Shown: positions 1 to 6,105, counted from the first letter of the stretch. The stretch is DNA of 6,253 nucleotides from Chloroflexota bacterium (GCA_013152695.1 JAADFV010000146.1:1-6253); one strand, 5' to 3'. Translations and numbers: made by a program. Notes: a model not told the origin generated them from the letters alone.

Positions 1-716
1 TGGTTGCCTCTACCCATGATGTTGTAAGTGGCGGCTTTGACCTGTGCAGCGCGGGCCTTGATGTTGTCGGTCGCGTCGGCGCTATTAGCGGCATTTTTGA
101 TGTGATCGTGGGTTCCCTTGACATAGCCGACATTGACGCGGCCATCGCCATTCAGGTCTTCCCAGCCTGGCAAGATACCAAAACCATCGCCTGGATTTTG
201 AATGCTGCCGTCATTGTTCCAGTCTCGGAAAAGGGGGCTGTCTTCGCCTACGAGAATATTGACGGCGTGTTCGGTGTGCCGTTTGGCCTCGTCCAGATCG
301 TCCTGGTCTGCCCAGGTTTTGCTGTTGTTGCTGTGGGTGAGCAAGGCCTCAGCTTGTTGAACCAAGCCTACGGCATAGCCAACATTGTTCGGCGTATCGC
401 TGCGTTGGTACACCACATGGCGGATATGGTTTAGCGCCCCGGCAGGAAGGGTGTCTTCAGCATAGACAACTTCGCGCACCAGTTTGAGCTTGCTGTACGT
501 ACCGATGAGATTTTCCTGTGTGGGAGAATCCCAGGTGCCCGTAAGTTCATTGTTGGCGGGAACCAACCCTGTGATTACCTGAGTAGCGGACATGTCATCG
601 TTGTAGAGATATAAGCTGTAACTGGTTCCAGGGAGGGGATCCTCGACACCGCTGAGGGCGAAGACCAGTTGATCACTATGCAGAGGTGTGGCTTCACGCT
701 GCTTGATACGTCCACT
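1..716 (-). repeat. Tandem protein-coding repeat, copy 2 (truncated by window edge)
   Basis: This copy encodes residues 354-591. It holds the same order of elements as copy 1: SGRIKQR, FALSGV, TWDSPT, HIRHVVYQRSD, AKRHTEH, DWNNDGSIQNPGD, DLNGDGRVN, GTHDHIKNAA. All seven histidines of the HIRH, LLTH, RHTEH and THDH motifs are kept. Many DNA differences from copy 1 are synonymous; in HIRHVVYQRSDTPNNVGY every base change is silent. This points to an old duplication held by purifying selection. Confidence 0.9.
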
Positions 717-1775
717 GACACCATTACCACTGGGGTAGTAATCAGCTGCATGCTGGGCATAGAGATGGGCCGTCCTGGCGCCGCCTTCACCCGCTACGGG
801 TTCCACTTTGCCGTTGCCATTAGCATCTGTTCCATTGAGAATTTCAGTGGCGAACTCAACCATTTGGTCGGCATAGGTCTGAGCTTCGGCGGCGGTCGTG
901 GCATTCATCAAATTCTGGGCGGCAGCCAGGAACTGTTGGCCCCAGTTGGGATAAGTTGGATCATTGGTGCGACCCATGATGTTGTAGGTGGCAGCCTTGA
1001 CTTGCTGAGCTCGGGCTTTGATATTGTCGGTGGCATCGGGGCTATTGGCAGCATTCTTGATGTGATCGTGGGTTCCTTTGGCATAGCCAACATTGACACG
1101 ACCATCACCGTTCAAATCCTCGCTACCGGCCAGAATACCGAAACCATCACCCGGATTTTGGATATTGCCGTCGCCATTCCAGTCCTTGAAAAGGGGACTA
1201 TCCTCGCCGACCATGATATTGATCGTATGCTCCGTGTGGCGTTTGGCTTCGTCTAGGTTGTCTTGATCTGCCCAGGTTTTGGCATTGTTGACATGGGTCA
1301 GCAATGCTTCGGCCTGTTGCACCAACCCTACCGAGTAGCCTACATTGTTGGGTGTGTCGCTGCGCTGGTACACAACATGGCGAATATGAGCCAGGGCCTG
1401 CGTCGGCAGAGCGGCGCTGGCGTATACCGCCTGTTTGGTGATGCGCACGGTATTGTAATTGCCGATGAGATTCTCGCCAGTGGGCGAATCCCAGGTCATG
1501 TTGATAGCATTATCGGTAACAGGGAGCTTTCCGATAGCGGTTACTGTTTGCTGATCATCTTTCACGAGATAGCCACGCAGGCTCCCGAAAGCAGGTTCCT
1601 GCACGCCACTGAGGGCAAAAATAAGCCGATCACTTTGAAGAGCATTGGCATCGCGCTGTTTTACGCGACCACTGAGAGCAGTTTGGGTGCCAGGATCCGC
1701 AAATACGACGGACAGAGCACTGAACGCGAGGAGAAGCACGACAAGTAAGGTGAGTGTGACGCTTCGTCGGGACAT
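1..1775 (-). CDS. Secreted tandem-repeat protein with His-rich, calcium-loop-like modules (C-terminus cut by window edge)
   Basis: The reading frame is open from an ATG at 1775 to the left edge: 591 codons, no stop. Residues 1-26 form a signal peptide (MSRR, hydrophobic core, likely cleavage after VFA), so the product is exported. Two tandem modules follow, residues 35-353 and 354-591+. Each opens with a beta-rich part (SGR.KQR...FALSGV...TWDSPT.ENLIG.Y) that I read as resembling the RskA C-terminal anti-sigma domain. A helical part follows with HIRHVVYQRSD, AKRHTEH and GTHDHIKNAA, plus the loops DWNGDGNIQNPGD (198-210) and DLNGDGRVN (220-228), which resemble EF-hand or dockerin calcium loops. 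A further DANGNGKVE lies at 317-325. There are no Cys residues and no CxxCH. The start is fixed by AAGGAGGT 8 nt upstream. The gene lies downstream of a sigma/anti-sigma pair. Function is unknown; a metal-binding envelope or sensor protein is inference. Any surface anchor would be in the missing C-terminus. Confidence 0.88.
   Translation of the reverse strand, partial: MSRRSVTLTLLVVLLLAFSALSVVFADPGTQTALSGRVKQRDANALQSDRLIFALSGVQEPAFGSLRGYLVKDDQQTVTAIGKLPVTDNAINMTWDSPTGENLIGNYNTVRITKQAVYASAALPTQALAHIRHVVYQRSDTPNNVGYSVGLVQQAEALLTHVNNAKTWADQDNLDEAKRHTEHTINIMVGEDSPLFKDWNGDGNIQNPGDGFGILAGSEDLNGDGRVNVGYAKGTHDHIKNAANSPDATDNIKARAQQVKAATYNIMGRTNDPTYPNWGQQFLAAAQNLMNATTAAEAQTYADQMVEFATEILNGTDANGNGKVEPVAGEGGARTAHLYAQHAADYYPSGNGVSGRIKQREATPLHSDQLVFALSGVEDPLPGTSYSLYLYNDDMSATQVITGLVPANNELTGTWDSPTQENLIGTYSKLKLVREVVYAEDTLPAGALNHIRHVVYQRSDTPNNVGYAVGLVQQAEALLTHSNNSKTWADQDDLDEAKRHTEHAVNILVGEDSPLFRDWNNDGSIQNPGDGFGILPGWEDLNGDGRVNVGYVKGTHDHIKNAANSADATDNIKARAAQVKAATYNIMGRGN
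717..1673 (-). repeat. Tandem protein-coding repeat, copy 1 (about 957 bp, complete)
   Basis: This copy encodes residues 35-353 of the secreted protein. Copy 2 matches it at an offset of 957 bp at the start of the unit and 960 bp at the calcium-loop motifs, a difference of one codon. By hand count the beta-rich part (35-129) is identical at 46 of 95 positions, while the helical and loop part (130-269) is identical at 125 of 140. Residues 270-353 have no visible counterpart because copy 2 is cut by the window edge. Confidence 0.9.
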
Positions 1776-1783
1776 AAGAGAGA

Positions 1784-1791
1784 ACCTCCTT
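1784..1791 (-). promoter_or_regulatory. Strong Shine-Dalgarno of the secreted repeat protein
   Basis: The minus strand reads AAGGAGGT with 8 nt to the ATG, a full anti-16S match at ideal spacing. It decides the start at 1775 and suggests high expression. It is stronger than the sites of the sigma and anti-sigma genes. Confidence 0.9.
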
Positions 1792-1807
1792 AGGCTGAGT
1801 GTCGGAT

Positions 1808-1823
1808 AAAATGCGCAAAATGC
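1808..1823 (-). repeat. Short direct repeat GCATTTT in the leader of the repeat protein gene
   Basis: Two copies of GCATTTT on the minus strand (1817-1823 and 1808-1814) are separated by GC, giving a 9-bp period. They sit between the candidate promoter and the Shine-Dalgarno, so they could be an operator or simply part of an AT-rich leader. No regulator is known for this motif. Confidence 0.3.
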
Positions 1824-1835
1824 ATTACTATACAA

Positions 1836-1861
1836 TACGCCCAGGAGGTCGAATTTATTCC
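1836..1861 (-). promoter_or_regulatory. Candidate ECF-sigma promoter of the repeat protein gene
   Basis: The minus strand carries GGAAT (1857-1861), a 17-nt spacer and CGTA (1836-1839). This fits the general ECF pattern of a GGAAC-like -35 and a CGT-type -10 spaced about 16-17 nt apart. Transcription would start near 1828 and leave a leader of about 50 nt before the ATG. A sigma-70-like TATAGT also lies at 1827-1832 but lacks a good -35. The match is by eye and such short motifs occur by chance. Confidence 0.35.
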
Positions 1862-1880
1862 CGTTTTCCCCGATTTTTCC

Positions 1881-2756
1881 TTATTTTACGGAAATTTGTA
1901 AAAGAATCTCACTAACTAAAGGCAAAAGATCCTCTGTCGTTTGCCTTTCATCGCCGATCAGACCGTAGCCAACCCCGTTTTGCTGCCAAAGAATGACGGG
2001 ACGTTCCATCGCCAAACTGGCGTAGATGTCAGTCTTATCCAACCTTTGCCGTAAATCTTCTGGGAAGTCCGTCTCGCGAGGTGTGAACTCAATGACCGAA
2101 AACGACTGCCCATCCCCTTCGTACAAAAGAAAAACCATGGGTTGATGGTGGAACTCACCCAAACGACCACCCATCAGCTGCCACCCCGGCAAATCGGGGA
2201 CGGTGACAGGCCAGGAAATACGACTTTGAAACCAGGAGGCAATCTCAGCGTCACTGCCGGTCACATCCAGGACAGGTGTCGGCGTGAAATAAACGATGTG
2301 CTTGCCTGCAAGTCTGCGGAACGAGGTATGGCTGGTCTTTGCCGGTACAACTCCTGACGTTTGTAAGGTGCTATAACTAAAAGTTACGACCAGCAATAGG
2401 AGGGTACCCGTCACCATGACCCAACGTGGAAACTGCCAGGAAGCAGTGAGCCAGTTCAAAATATTGTCCACAAACGAAGGGGAGGATGGAGGGAGTGGGG
2501 GTGTAGTTGCCTGTTTGGAAGCATGTTCGGCAAAGAGCGACTCGACGTCTGCGCGTAAACTTGCCGGAGCCACAGTGCGTTGTATTCGCTCTCGAAAAAC
2601 CATGCGAAAACGGCGTTCAGACGCCAACATGTCCTGTAAAGCAGGGTCCTCGGCCAGCCGCGCCTCTACAGCGCGAATTTCCCTTTCTGGTAATTCGTGG
2701 TCCAGATAAGCACCTAATAATTGCTCGATATCCTGGTTAGATTGAAGTGAAGTCAT
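1881..2756 (-). CDS. Transmembrane anti-sigma factor (RsiW/COG5662-like)
   Basis: The 291-residue protein should bind and inhibit the ECF sigma factor encoded just upstream. Residues 8-72 form the N-terminal anti-sigma domain (LLGAYLDHELPE, then an amphipathic helix region). It has the usual fold signature but lacks the His-x3-Cys-x2-Cys zinc ligands; no Cys is visible in it. A Pro/Ser-rich linker precedes one membrane segment at about 112-128. The C-terminal 160 residues should be extracytoplasmic, with WFQSRI, VPDLPGW, LMGGRL, FLLYEGDG and ILWQQNG, the pattern typical of this anti-sigma family's outer domain. The ATG at 2756 lies 11 bp after the sigma stop, and its AGGA (2766-2769) overlaps that stop codon, so translation is probably coupled. 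The signal it senses cannot be read from the sequence. Identity as an anti-sigma factor is fairly secure. Confidence 0.87.
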   Translation of the reverse strand: MTSLQSNQDIEQLLGAYLDHELPEREIRAVEARLAEDPALQDMLASERRFRMVFRERIQRTVAPASLRADVESLFAEHASKQATTPPLPPSSPSFVDNILNWLTASWQFPRWVMVTGTLLLLVVTFSYSTLQTSGVVPAKTSHTSFRRLAGKHIVYFTPTPVLDVTGSDAEIASWFQSRISWPVTVPDLPGWQLMGGRLGEFHHQPMVFLLYEGDGQSFSVIEFTPRETDFPEDLRQRLDKTDIYASLAMERPVILWQQNGVGYGLIGDERQTTEDLLPLVSEILLQISVK

Positions 2757-2767
2757 ACAAATTATTC

Positions 2768-3304
2768 CTAAATCCGGCGATAAGCTATCAAATACTGACG
2801 CAATTTCTTGCGTCCGCGATGAAGTCTAGACATGACAGTACCTGGAGGCCATCCTAGCGTTTCCGCAATCTCTTTGTAGCTGAATCCTTCGACATCAGCC
2901 ATGAGAACGGCCAGACGCATTTCTTCGGGTAACTGCGCCAGAGCTTGCTCGATGTGTTCATCCAGCATGTGAGAAAGAACGTAGTCATCCACAAAGAAGC
3001 CGTCGCTTGAATCGGGCGATCCCGATTCTAAAGTTTCCAGGCCTGTATTTTGAGGTTGTCTTCCCTGACGTCGGTGATGATCCTTGATCGTATTGCGCAG
3101 AATCGTAAAAATCCAGGGATGCATGGCGGCATTAGCACGAAAAGTATGCTTAGATTCCAGAGCTTTGGCAATGACATCATGCACAATATCTTCCGCGAGC
3201 TGTGGGTCTCCCGCCAAATACCGCGCCGTACGATAGAGAGCATCCAGTTCGTTCAGCAACTGTTCTTTGAAGGAAGCATCTGCACTTTGGTCAAATTTGC
3301 TCAT
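2768..3304 (-). CDS. ECF-type RNA polymerase sigma factor
   Basis: The 178-residue protein directs RNA polymerase to a dedicated promoter set. Region 2 spans about residues 17-82: LYRTARYLAGDPQLAEDIVHD for core binding, then HPWIFTILRNTIKDHHR for -10 recognition. Region 4 spans about 119-172: LAQLPEEMRLAVLMADVEGFSYKEIAETLGWPP with the helix-turn-helix, then GTVMSRLHRGRKKLR. Region 3 is missing, as usual for ECF members, and is replaced by an acidic Ser/Gly linker (88-108). There is no C-terminal extension. It is the first gene of a pair with a membrane anti-sigma factor, the classic arrangement for envelope signalling. The ATG at 3304 has no clear Shine-Dalgarno, so the exact start is less sure than the identity. 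Confidence 0.95.
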   Translation of the reverse strand: MSKFDQSADASFKEQLLNELDALYRTARYLAGDPQLAEDIVHDVIAKALESKHTFRANAAMHPWIFTILRNTIKDHHRRQGRQPQNTGLETLESGSPDSSDGFFVDDYVLSHMLDEHIEQALAQLPEEMRLAVLMADVEGFSYKEIAETLGWPPGTVMSRLHRGRKKLRQYLIAYRRI

Positions 3305-3353
3305 AAGAAATATCAGAGGAAGCCTGTATCTTGGCTTTTGGCCAGCCAGCGCA

Positions 3354-3389
3354 TTGCCGCGGACGTAGGTGATACTTCCCGTTGCCGCG
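3354..3389 (-). repeat. Direct repeat CGCGGCAA with 28-bp period
   Basis: CGCGGCAA occurs at 3382-3389 and 3354-3361 on the minus strand, bracketing the weak ECF promoter candidate. A 28-bp period is not close to an integral number of helical turns for two adjacent sites. It could be a protein-binding site or chance. Confidence 0.25.
3362..3386 (-). promoter_or_regulatory. Weak candidate ECF promoter of the sigma gene (autoregulation)
   Basis: The minus strand shows GGCAAC (3381-3386), 15 nt, then CGTC (3362-3365). ECF sigma genes commonly transcribe themselves, so a related site is expected here. The -35 core departs from GGAAC, and the site shares only loose similarity with the candidate before the repeat protein gene. 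Low confidence. Confidence 0.2.
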
Positions 3390-3515
3390 CCAAGAAAGAC
3401 ATTTCAATTGTACCTGCAAAAGGCAATAAGAGGAAAACAGGGCTGACGTTTCGATGCAGGTCGCCTCAAGTGGCAGCTCTTTCTCCTGGCAAAGTACCCT
3501 CACGCTCCTTCCCAA

Positions 3516-4019
3516 CTATCGACTATTTCCTCCCTTTCCTCGCAGCACCCAGCGTGATAGGAAAAATGCCAACGCGGCCATTCCTCCCCAGAAGGTCAGA
3601 TGTCCTCTAGGATTAGGGTAGCGGCGATAGATACGACCATATTTCCGACCGGCCGCGAACACCACATACGACTCACTGGCCAACTCCCAGAATGCCTGAT
3701 GGGCAATAATTGCTGCAAAAAGGGCAATAAGCCCCCTTTTTCGTCCACGATCTTGCCGGCGCCCTCTTCCCGCCAGAAAAAGCACATGAGCGAGGGCCAG
3801 CGGTAATGTTTGCAGATGGCCAAACTCGTGCAAAAAACTCAAATACACCCGTTCCTGGCGCGGCTGGCCCCGGCGCAAGACCAGATTGACCAAAGGAGGA
3901 TGGGGTAGAGCAATACGACCCACCCGTACCCTATGCCAGAAATCTTGATCAACGACAATTTCAGCGCTGAGCCCATACCAGGTGCGAACGTAATGGGGAT
4001 CAATCCTGTTTACGACCAT
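3516..4019 (-). CDS. Putative membrane metallopeptidase-like protein with HEFGH motif
   Basis: This 167-residue protein has a HExxH zinc motif, HEFGH at 64-68, at the head of a hydrophobic stretch (about 61-83). Two further hydrophobic stretches lie at about 96-123 and 140-158, and the loops are rich in Arg/Lys. The segment HQAFWELASE (107-116) offers E112 or E116 as a third zinc ligand about 45 residues after the first His, as in gluzincin peptidases. The ATG at 4019 was chosen because GGAGAG lies 6 nt upstream. The frame stays open further back, but that stretch overlaps the transporter gene and reads as non-protein-like. It follows the transporter by 23 bp and is probably co-transcribed. 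I do not recognise a named family. Peptidase activity is inference from the motif alone. Confidence 0.75.
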   Translation of the reverse strand: MVVNRIDPHYVRTWYGLSAEIVVDQDFWHRVRVGRIALPHPPLVNLVLRRGQPRQERVYLSFLHEFGHLQTLPLALAHVLFLAGRGRRQDRGRKRGLIALFAAIIAHQAFWELASESYVVFAAGRKYGRIYRRYPNPRGHLTFWGGMAALAFFLSRWVLRGKGGNSR

Positions 4020-4025
4020 GACACA

Positions 4026-4031
4026 CTCTCC
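4026..4031 (-). promoter_or_regulatory. Shine-Dalgarno fixing the start of the HEFGH protein
   Basis: GGAGAG on the minus strand lies 6 nt before the ATG at 4019, inside the 23-bp gap after the transporter stop. It favours this internal ATG over the longer open frame that would begin at 4328. Confidence 0.75.
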
Positions 4032-4042
4032 AGAATACCAAA

Positions 4043-4984
4043 CTACGATGATAGCCGCTGGGGACGGCTTACCTGCAGTATACCACCGAGAATTAAAACT
4101 ATGCCACCTGCTTCCACCCAGGCAAGACTTTCCCCGAAAAATAGAGCACCGAGGATGAGAGCAAAGGCGGGTGTAAGGAAGGCAAATATGTTCAGACGGG
4201 TCAATTCGCTGCGATGCAGTAATGAGAACCACAGGACAAAGGCCAAAGAAGTGCCCAGGAGACTGAGAACCAAGAGGATGGCCACAAAAGGAATACCCCA
4301 TTCGATTTTGGGGGATGGTTCGAACCACTGTGCCAGCAGCAACAAAGGAATGCCTCCCAGAACAAACTGCCAGCCAATCGCCATCAAAACATCCACCTGC
4401 CCGGTGAGACGTTTGAGCAAAACATTGCCCGCCGCCACGCCCACAGCCCCCAGAAGGATGAAACCAATTCCGTAAGGGCTGCTGTTACTGCCATTGCCAA
4501 AGCCCGGCAGGGCCACGACAAGGATGCCGAGGAAGCCCAGAATCAGTCCCAGCCGGCGCCGGGGCCCCAGCCTTTCTCCCAGAACGAGGCCGGCCAGTAC
4601 TGCCGCCAGTAACGGCTGGACATTTGCCAGGACGGTGGCCAGCCCCGGGCTAACCAAGCCACCGGCCAGAAACATTCCCGTAAAACCCATGCTGGTCATA
4701 CTTATCCCGACGCCTGCCAGGGTCAGCCATACACCCCACCCTCGCGGCCAGGGTCGACGTCTGCCCCACGCCAGCAAAAGTAAGGCTGTCCCCGCCACAA
4801 AAGAGCGTAGGGTGGCAAAGGTTAGGGCTGGGGCAAGAGGTAAACCAATGGCAATAAGCGGGAAACAGATCGCCCACAAAAACATCACCAGAGTCAGCCC
4901 GCCAACATCACCTGCTGACAAGGCCTTTTTCTCGGATAATATTGCTTCCGGTGAGGGCTGGGGTAAGGCTGTGCTCTCAATCAT
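4043..4984 (-). CDS. EamA/DMT-superfamily transporter
   Basis: The 313-residue integral membrane protein has about ten hydrophobic segments arranged as two EamA halves. The first half (about 26-160) ends in the typical NVQPLLAAVLAGLVLGERLG followed by GLILGFLGI. The second (about 170-305) ends in LTPAFALILGALFFGESL followed by GGIVLILGGI. Family members export amino acids, sugars, nucleobases or other small metabolites by secondary transport; the substrate cannot be told here. The gene starts 3 bp after the GAPDH stop, so the two are almost certainly co-transcribed. AAGGA abuts the ATG directly, too close for a normal Shine-Dalgarno, so initiation may rely on coupling to the upstream stop, or a later start may be used. 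The predicted N-terminus (1-25) is hydrophilic and could shorten without loss of the fold. Confidence 0.93.
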   Translation of the reverse strand: MIESTALPQPSPEAILSEKKALSAGDVGGLTLVMFLWAICFPLIAIGLPLAPALTFATLRSFVAGTALLLLAWGRRRPWPRGWGVWLTLAGVGISMTSMGFTGMFLAGGLVSPGLATVLANVQPLLAAVLAGLVLGERLGPRRRLGLILGFLGILVVALPGFGNGSNSSPYGIGFILLGAVGVAAGNVLLKRLTGQVDVLMAIGWQFVLGGIPLLLLAQWFEPSPKIEWGIPFVAILLVLSLLGTSLAFVLWFSLLHRSELTRLNIFAFLTPAFALILGALFFGESLAWVEAGGIVLILGGILQVSRPQRLSS

Positions 4985-4987
4985 TCC

Positions 4988-6031
4988 TTATCGAGCCAGA
5001 AAATCCTGGCGTATTCCCATTGCCCTGTCGGTGATTCGGATGGATGTACGCCCGTCGGTCACCGTACCGGCAAGGGCACGGATTGCATCGATGTTCTCCG
5101 GTACCACGATGGCTTCGTTGTAAACCTGGTAGGTGTAGTAAAGTTCTTTTCCTTGCACCGTGAGCACATCTTCCCACAGAGCTACTTCCCACATATCGCC
5201 TCGCGGCCGTCCCAGGTCTTTCATCAGTTCGATAGTGCTGTTCAAGGCCACGACCCCATCACTCATACGAATGAAGGCGATGCGTGGTGCTGCCCGAAAC
5301 GCCGCTAACACTTCATCCCGGCTCGCCGTTCGTCTCATTTCCACAATCCAGTAATGATTGTGTGTCTGGGTGTGGGAGGCCTTAGCCGCAATGGTGACCA
5401 CGTCCAGGTGAGGCGTCACTGTTTGTGCATCTGGGCCCTGGTGGCTGGGGATGTGTGGTTCCGGCACGATGGTATTCATAATGCCGCTGTGGTCCGACTC
5501 CCAGGGATCCGTGGCCCGGCGCATCAACACACCCCGCGCCTTGTTCAGCAAACCGGCATCATCCAAAGCCAATAAGGTACGCACCGTACTGGTCGTGTTA
5601 CAGGAAACAATACGGGTAGTGTCGCGCCCCACTGCCGATTCATAGTTGGCTTGAGCCACGAAAGAATGGCCGGTAAGGCTATGCTTTTCGCCGCCCTGAA
5701 CCACGGCCTTAACCCCAGCTGCACGGTACTTTTCCAGGTTGCGGGCACCGATCCCTTTGGGGGTGCAATCCACCACCACATCGACCTGTGCCAGCAAGTC
5801 ATCAAGCGTGCCTACCACGGGAATACCGGCAGCCTTCATTTCGCTGGCTTTTTCGGGCAAAGAGGCGTAAATAGGTAGACCTAGAACGACCGCCGTTTTG
5901 ACGCGGTAGTCGCTCACGACATCTCCCACGCCCACAAGCTCCATGTCAGGTTGCAACTGCACGGCAGCAGCCACCCGTTTGCCGATAACGCCGTAGCCGT
6001 TTACAGCCACGCGAATTTTGTGATTATTCAT
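4988..6031 (-). CDS. gap: Type II (archaeal-class) glyceraldehyde-3-phosphate dehydrogenase
   Basis: The 347-residue enzyme oxidises glyceraldehyde 3-phosphate with phosphate and NAD(P)+ to 1,3-bisphosphoglycerate, or runs the reverse reaction, in cytosolic glycolysis or gluconeogenesis. The N-terminal Rossmann motif is NGYGVIGKR (11-19). The catalytic Cys is C144 in SCNTTSTVR. Family-type elements follow: RRATDP (171-176), NTIVPEPHIPSHQGPD (186-201) and the His cluster SHTQTHNHYWIVE (219-231) that should hold the general base. Length and motif order fit the archaeal class and not the common bacterial GapA, which has a different SCTTNCL context. The start is supported by AGGAG 7 nt upstream. 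It leads the cluster with the EamA transporter. Whether it is the cell's only GAPDH cannot be seen. Cofactor preference is unresolved. Confidence 0.95.
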   Translation of the reverse strand: MNNHKIRVAVNGYGVIGKRVAAAVQLQPDMELVGVGDVVSDYRVKTAVVLGLPIYASLPEKASEMKAAGIPVVGTLDDLLAQVDVVVDCTPKGIGARNLEKYRAAGVKAVVQGGEKHSLTGHSFVAQANYESAVGRDTTRIVSCNTTSTVRTLLALDDAGLLNKARGVLMRRATDPWESDHSGIMNTIVPEPHIPSHQGPDAQTVTPHLDVVTIAAKASHTQTHNHYWIVEMRRTASRDEVLAAFRAAPRIAFIRMSDGVVALNSTIELMKDLGRPRGDMWEVALWEDVLTVQGKELYYTYQVYNEAIVVPENIDAIRALAGTVTDGRTSIRITDRAMGIRQDFLAR

Positions 6032-6038
6032 TGGGTCT

Positions 6039-6043
6039 CTCCT
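6039..6043 (-). promoter_or_regulatory. Shine-Dalgarno of the type II GAPDH gene
   Basis: AGGAG on the minus strand is followed by 7 nt and the ATG at 6031. The 74-bp gap upstream (6032-6105) is AT-rich, but I see no convincing promoter pair or terminator in it. Read-through from the YHS-like gene is therefore possible. Confidence 0.8.
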
Positions 6044-6105
6044 GAAAAAAGAGGGAATGATATTTCAAAATCAAGGAAAAAGATATTCGGCCATTCTGAA
6101 CCGCT

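Larger units (their letters stand above)
3305..3515. other. Intergenic region upstream of the sigma gene (211 bp)
   Basis: This gap separates the GAPDH cluster from the sigma/anti-sigma pair. No convincing rho-independent terminator is visible after the upstream stop at 3516. On the minus strand there is a sigma-70-like TACAAT without a good -35, a weak ECF-like promoter at 3362-3386 and a CGCGGCAA direct repeat. A 74-codon TTG-start frame crosses it but looks spurious. Confidence 0.6.

Noticed and set aside
102..1748. Plus-strand ORFs (102-434, 669-1256, 1263-1748) that resemble one another
   Set aside because: They are the antisense of the repeated minus-strand gene. Their mutual similarity comes from the tandem repeat, while the minus frame has a signal peptide, a Shine-Dalgarno and silent substitutions.
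1..1775. Cohesin/dockerin (cellulosome) interpretation of the DxNxDG motifs
   Set aside because: Dockerins have two loops with fixed spacing and short helices at a protein terminus. Here the loops sit inside a module of about 320 residues, with a shifted acidic residue in the first loop.
3291..3515. 74-codon minus-strand frame between the HEFGH gene and the sigma gene
   Set aside because: It starts at TTG without a Shine-Dalgarno, overlaps the sigma start and has no recognisable protein pattern.
4020..4328. N-terminal extension of the HEFGH protein to 4328 (270 residues)
   Set aside because: The extra stretch overlaps the EamA gene in another frame, is rich in Cys/Ser/Arg/His without any pattern, and lacks a ribosome site. 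GGAGAG supports the start at 4019.
4494..5123. 209-codon plus-strand frame opposite the transporter and GAPDH
   Set aside because: It is Pro/Arg/Lys/Ala-rich and low-complexity, which is typical of the antisense of a GC-rich membrane protein gene, and no ribosome site was found.
6032..6105. Possible promoter with TATCAT as -10 before the GAPDH gene
   Set aside because: The hexamer at the proper distance (TATCTT) does not resemble a -35, so the pair is no better than chance in an AT-rich gap.
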